Positions 62,566-64,000 of a stretch of 64,000 nucleotides of DNA are shown here, in pieces; the first letter of the stretch is position 1, and each line of letters opens with the position of its first letter. The notes below the pieces were generated by a model. It did not search any database, was not told the DNA's origin, and saw only the letters and a list, made by a program, of their open reading frames with translations. Origin of the DNA: Dyadobacter bucti (GTDB lineage Bacteria > Bacteroidota > Bacteroidia > Cytophagales > Spirosomataceae); the NCBI RefSeq assembly GCF_005869225.1, contig NZ_SWFP01000013.1:1-64000 (forward strand), written 5' to 3'. Made by a program: the position numbers and the translations under genes.

Positions 62566-64000
62566 ATGGCTTTAAAACAAACTACTGCGTTTTTTAAACT
62601 GTATGCCGGCGCATTGCTGACATTGTTTTTGTGCCTTTTTTCAACTTCCGGTAACGGCCAGGGAAAGGTTTTTAAGGCGGGCGCATCCGTGACAAATATC
62701 ACGCCTCCGCTGGGCGAAGGTATCGTCGGGAATTTTGGGAATCCACCTCCGGCCATGTATGTACACGACGATTTGCACACCCGCAGTCTTGTCCTGGACG
62801 ACGGCCAGACCCGTCTAGCGTTTGTGATCTCAGATAATGTGGGCATCACCCACGAGGTTTTCGACCATGCCCGGCGAATGGTGCACGAGGAAACAAAAAT
62901 CCCGTTGGCCAACATCCTGATGTCATCCACCCATACCCATTCCGGAATAAGCGCAAGCGGTGATTTCAACGAAAGAAAACCCGGCCTGGAGAAACCGCTC
63001 GATGCCTATCAGCAGTTTATCGCCAGACGGATGGCCGACGGTGTGCGCATTGCCATTCATAACCTTGAACCTGCCCGTATTGGCTGGGGCGTGGGCAGTG
63101 TTCCGCAGCATGTGTTCAACCGCAGGTGGATTATGAAAGAAAAAGTACCTAATCCTTTCGGAGAAATGGATCAGGTGCAGTTTAATCCGGGTGTAAATAA
63201 TGCCAATAAAAAGGAACCCGCCGGTCCCACAGATCCCGAGGTTTCATTTCTCTCGGTTCAGTCGGCAGGTGGCCGGCCGCTGGCAGTTTTGGCTAATTAC
63301 TCATTGCATTATGTTGGCGGGGTACCCAAGGACCACATTTCCGCAGACTATTTTGCAGTATTTGCCGACCGGCTTCAGGAATTACTGAAAGCCGACAGGC
63401 AGGAAGTCCCTTTTGTGGCCATGATGACCAACGGTACGTCGGGAGATGTCAATAACATTAATTTCAGGGGGCCTGCCGAAAATCATCCGGCTTATGCAAA
63501 AATGAAAATTGTTGCCAATGATGTTGCCAACGAAGTACTGCGTGTATACAACAAGGTTCAATATAAAGACTGGGTGCCCCTCAAAGCCGCAGCGTCGCAG
63601 CTGAAACTGGCAGTCAGAAAACCATCCGCACAGATGCTGGCCCGTGCCAGAAGCATCAACGCCAGGCCCGACAACATCAAACCCGATCATCCGCTGGAAA
63701 AAACCTACGCGGAACGCACCATACAAATGCACGAATTATGGCCGGATTTTGTCAATGCGACCATGCAGACCTTCCAAATTGGAGAGGTCGGTATTGCAGC
63801 CATTCCGTTTGAAGTTTTCACGGAGATTGGATTGGAGATCAAGGCAAAAAGTCCTTTTAAACCAACATTTACGATAGAACTTGCCAACGGGTGCTACGGA
63901 TATCTGCCGACACCGGAGCAGCATTTGCTCGGCGGTTATGAAACCTGGCCTGGTACCAACCGGGTAGAAAAGGAAGCATCCAGGAAAATTGTTGCCGAGA
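62566..64000 (+). CDS. Neutral-ceramidase-like hydrolase, paralogue 3 (3' end missing)
   Basis: Open from the ATG at 62566 to the window end with no stop, 478 codons visible. Signal LYAGALLTLFLCLFSTSGNG, then TNITPPLGEGIVGNFGNPPP, the metal-binding ILMSSTHTHSG (~residue 120), VFNRRWIMKEK, ANYSLHYVGGVPKDHISADY and MMTNGTSGDVNNINFRG, ending near ELANGCYGYLPTPEQHLLGG. It is more divergent from paralogues 1 and 2 than they are from each other, and closer to the general PF04734-type bacterial set. It continues the operon beyond the window. Confidence 0.85.
   Translation, partial: MALKQTTAFFKLYAGALLTLFLCLFSTSGNGQGKVFKAGASVTNITPPLGEGIVGNFGNPPPAMYVHDDLHTRSLVLDDGQTRLAFVISDNVGITHEVFDHARRMVHEETKIPLANILMSSTHTHSGISASGDFNERKPGLEKPLDAYQQFIARRMADGVRIAIHNLEPARIGWGVGSVPQHVFNRRWIMKEKVPNPFGEMDQVQFNPGVNNANKKEPAGPTDPEVSFLSVQSAGGRPLAVLANYSLHYVGGVPKDHISADYFAVFADRLQELLKADRQEVPFVAMMTNGTSGDVNNINFRGPAENHPAYAKMKIVANDVANEVLRVYNKVQYKDWVPLKAAASQLKLAVRKPSAQMLARARSINARPDNIKPDHPLEKTYAERTIQMHELWPDFVNATMQTFQIGEVGIAAIPFEVFTEIGLEIKAKSPFKPTFTIELANGCYGYLPTPEQHLLGGYETWPGTNRVEKEASRKIVAE

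Noticed and set aside
62505-63924. Several minus-strand frames near the right edge
   Set aside because: They are antisense shadows of the third ceramidase-like gene, which is open on the plus strand to the window end.
1-64000. Insertion sequences, rRNA genes, riboswitches
   Set aside because: No transposase, no terminal inverted repeats with target duplications, no rRNA stretches and no recognisable riboswitch core were found on reading both strands.

Overview
The window looks like the chromosome of a Bacteroidota member, most likely a Cytophagales bacterium of the Dyadobacter/Spirosoma type. The reasons are two SusC/SusD pairs, an ECF sigma/FecR/STN-TonB signalling cassette, LytS/LytTR two-component genes, TAnnTTTG-type -7 promoter boxes, Bacteroidetes-style tyrosine integrases and many lipoprotein signal peptides. 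Genus is inferred from protein flavour only; there is no rRNA in the window.

Region 1 (1-8.5 kb) is ordinary accessory chromosome: the end of a surface protein with a BclA-like C-terminal domain, a lone receiver protein, an ABC-2 exporter operon with a NEW3-domain protein, a possible HExxH metallopeptidase, a SnoaL-like protein, and an HxlR regulator divergent from a Gfo/Idh/MocA oxidoreductase.

Region 2 (8.5-31.8 kb) looks like a layered genomic island ending at a tRNA-Lys(TTT) gene on the minus strand. Its left edge (8492-8576) is an imperfect copy of the terminator and tRNA 3' end found at 31733-31831. Inside are an FAD monooxygenase of the FMO type, a LytTR regulator/LytS kinase pair, a minus-strand run (carboxypeptidase-regulatory-like lipoprotein, family-1 glycosyltransferase, aromatic-ring-type FAD monooxygenase, beta-helix lipoprotein, alpha/beta hydrolase, outer-membrane-like protein, ZU5-like lipoprotein, dihaem cytochrome c), a second LytS kinase and an amidohydrolase. 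It is littered with remnants: a sigma-factor 5' end, a LytS 3' end, an internally deleted cytochrome c and a truncated integrase. At the tRNA end sits a compact element (28086-31831). It is bounded by a 16-bp tRNA-derived direct repeat, has paired ACTCACC motifs with identical 12-bp spacing at both ends, and carries a frameshifted integrase plus two poorly characterised cargo genes. Upstream of the intact tRNA are two tandem 117-bp units, each holding a 5' fragment of tRNA-Lys with a 14-nt GC-rich insert.

Region 3 (32.4-64 kb) is mostly glycan and lipid foraging. After an LLM flavin oxidoreductase, an SRPBCC protein and a large MacB/FtsX-type permease comes a minus-strand locus with a GH95 fucosidase, a GH110-like alpha-galactosidase, two small unknown proteins, an FG-GAP/ASPIC lipoprotein and a SusD/SusC pair. 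After a repeat-rich intergenic zone, a plus-strand operon runs off the window: ECF sigma factor, FecR anti-sigma factor, STN-bearing SusC, SusD, then three consecutive neutral-ceramidase-like hydrolases, the last one cut by the window end.
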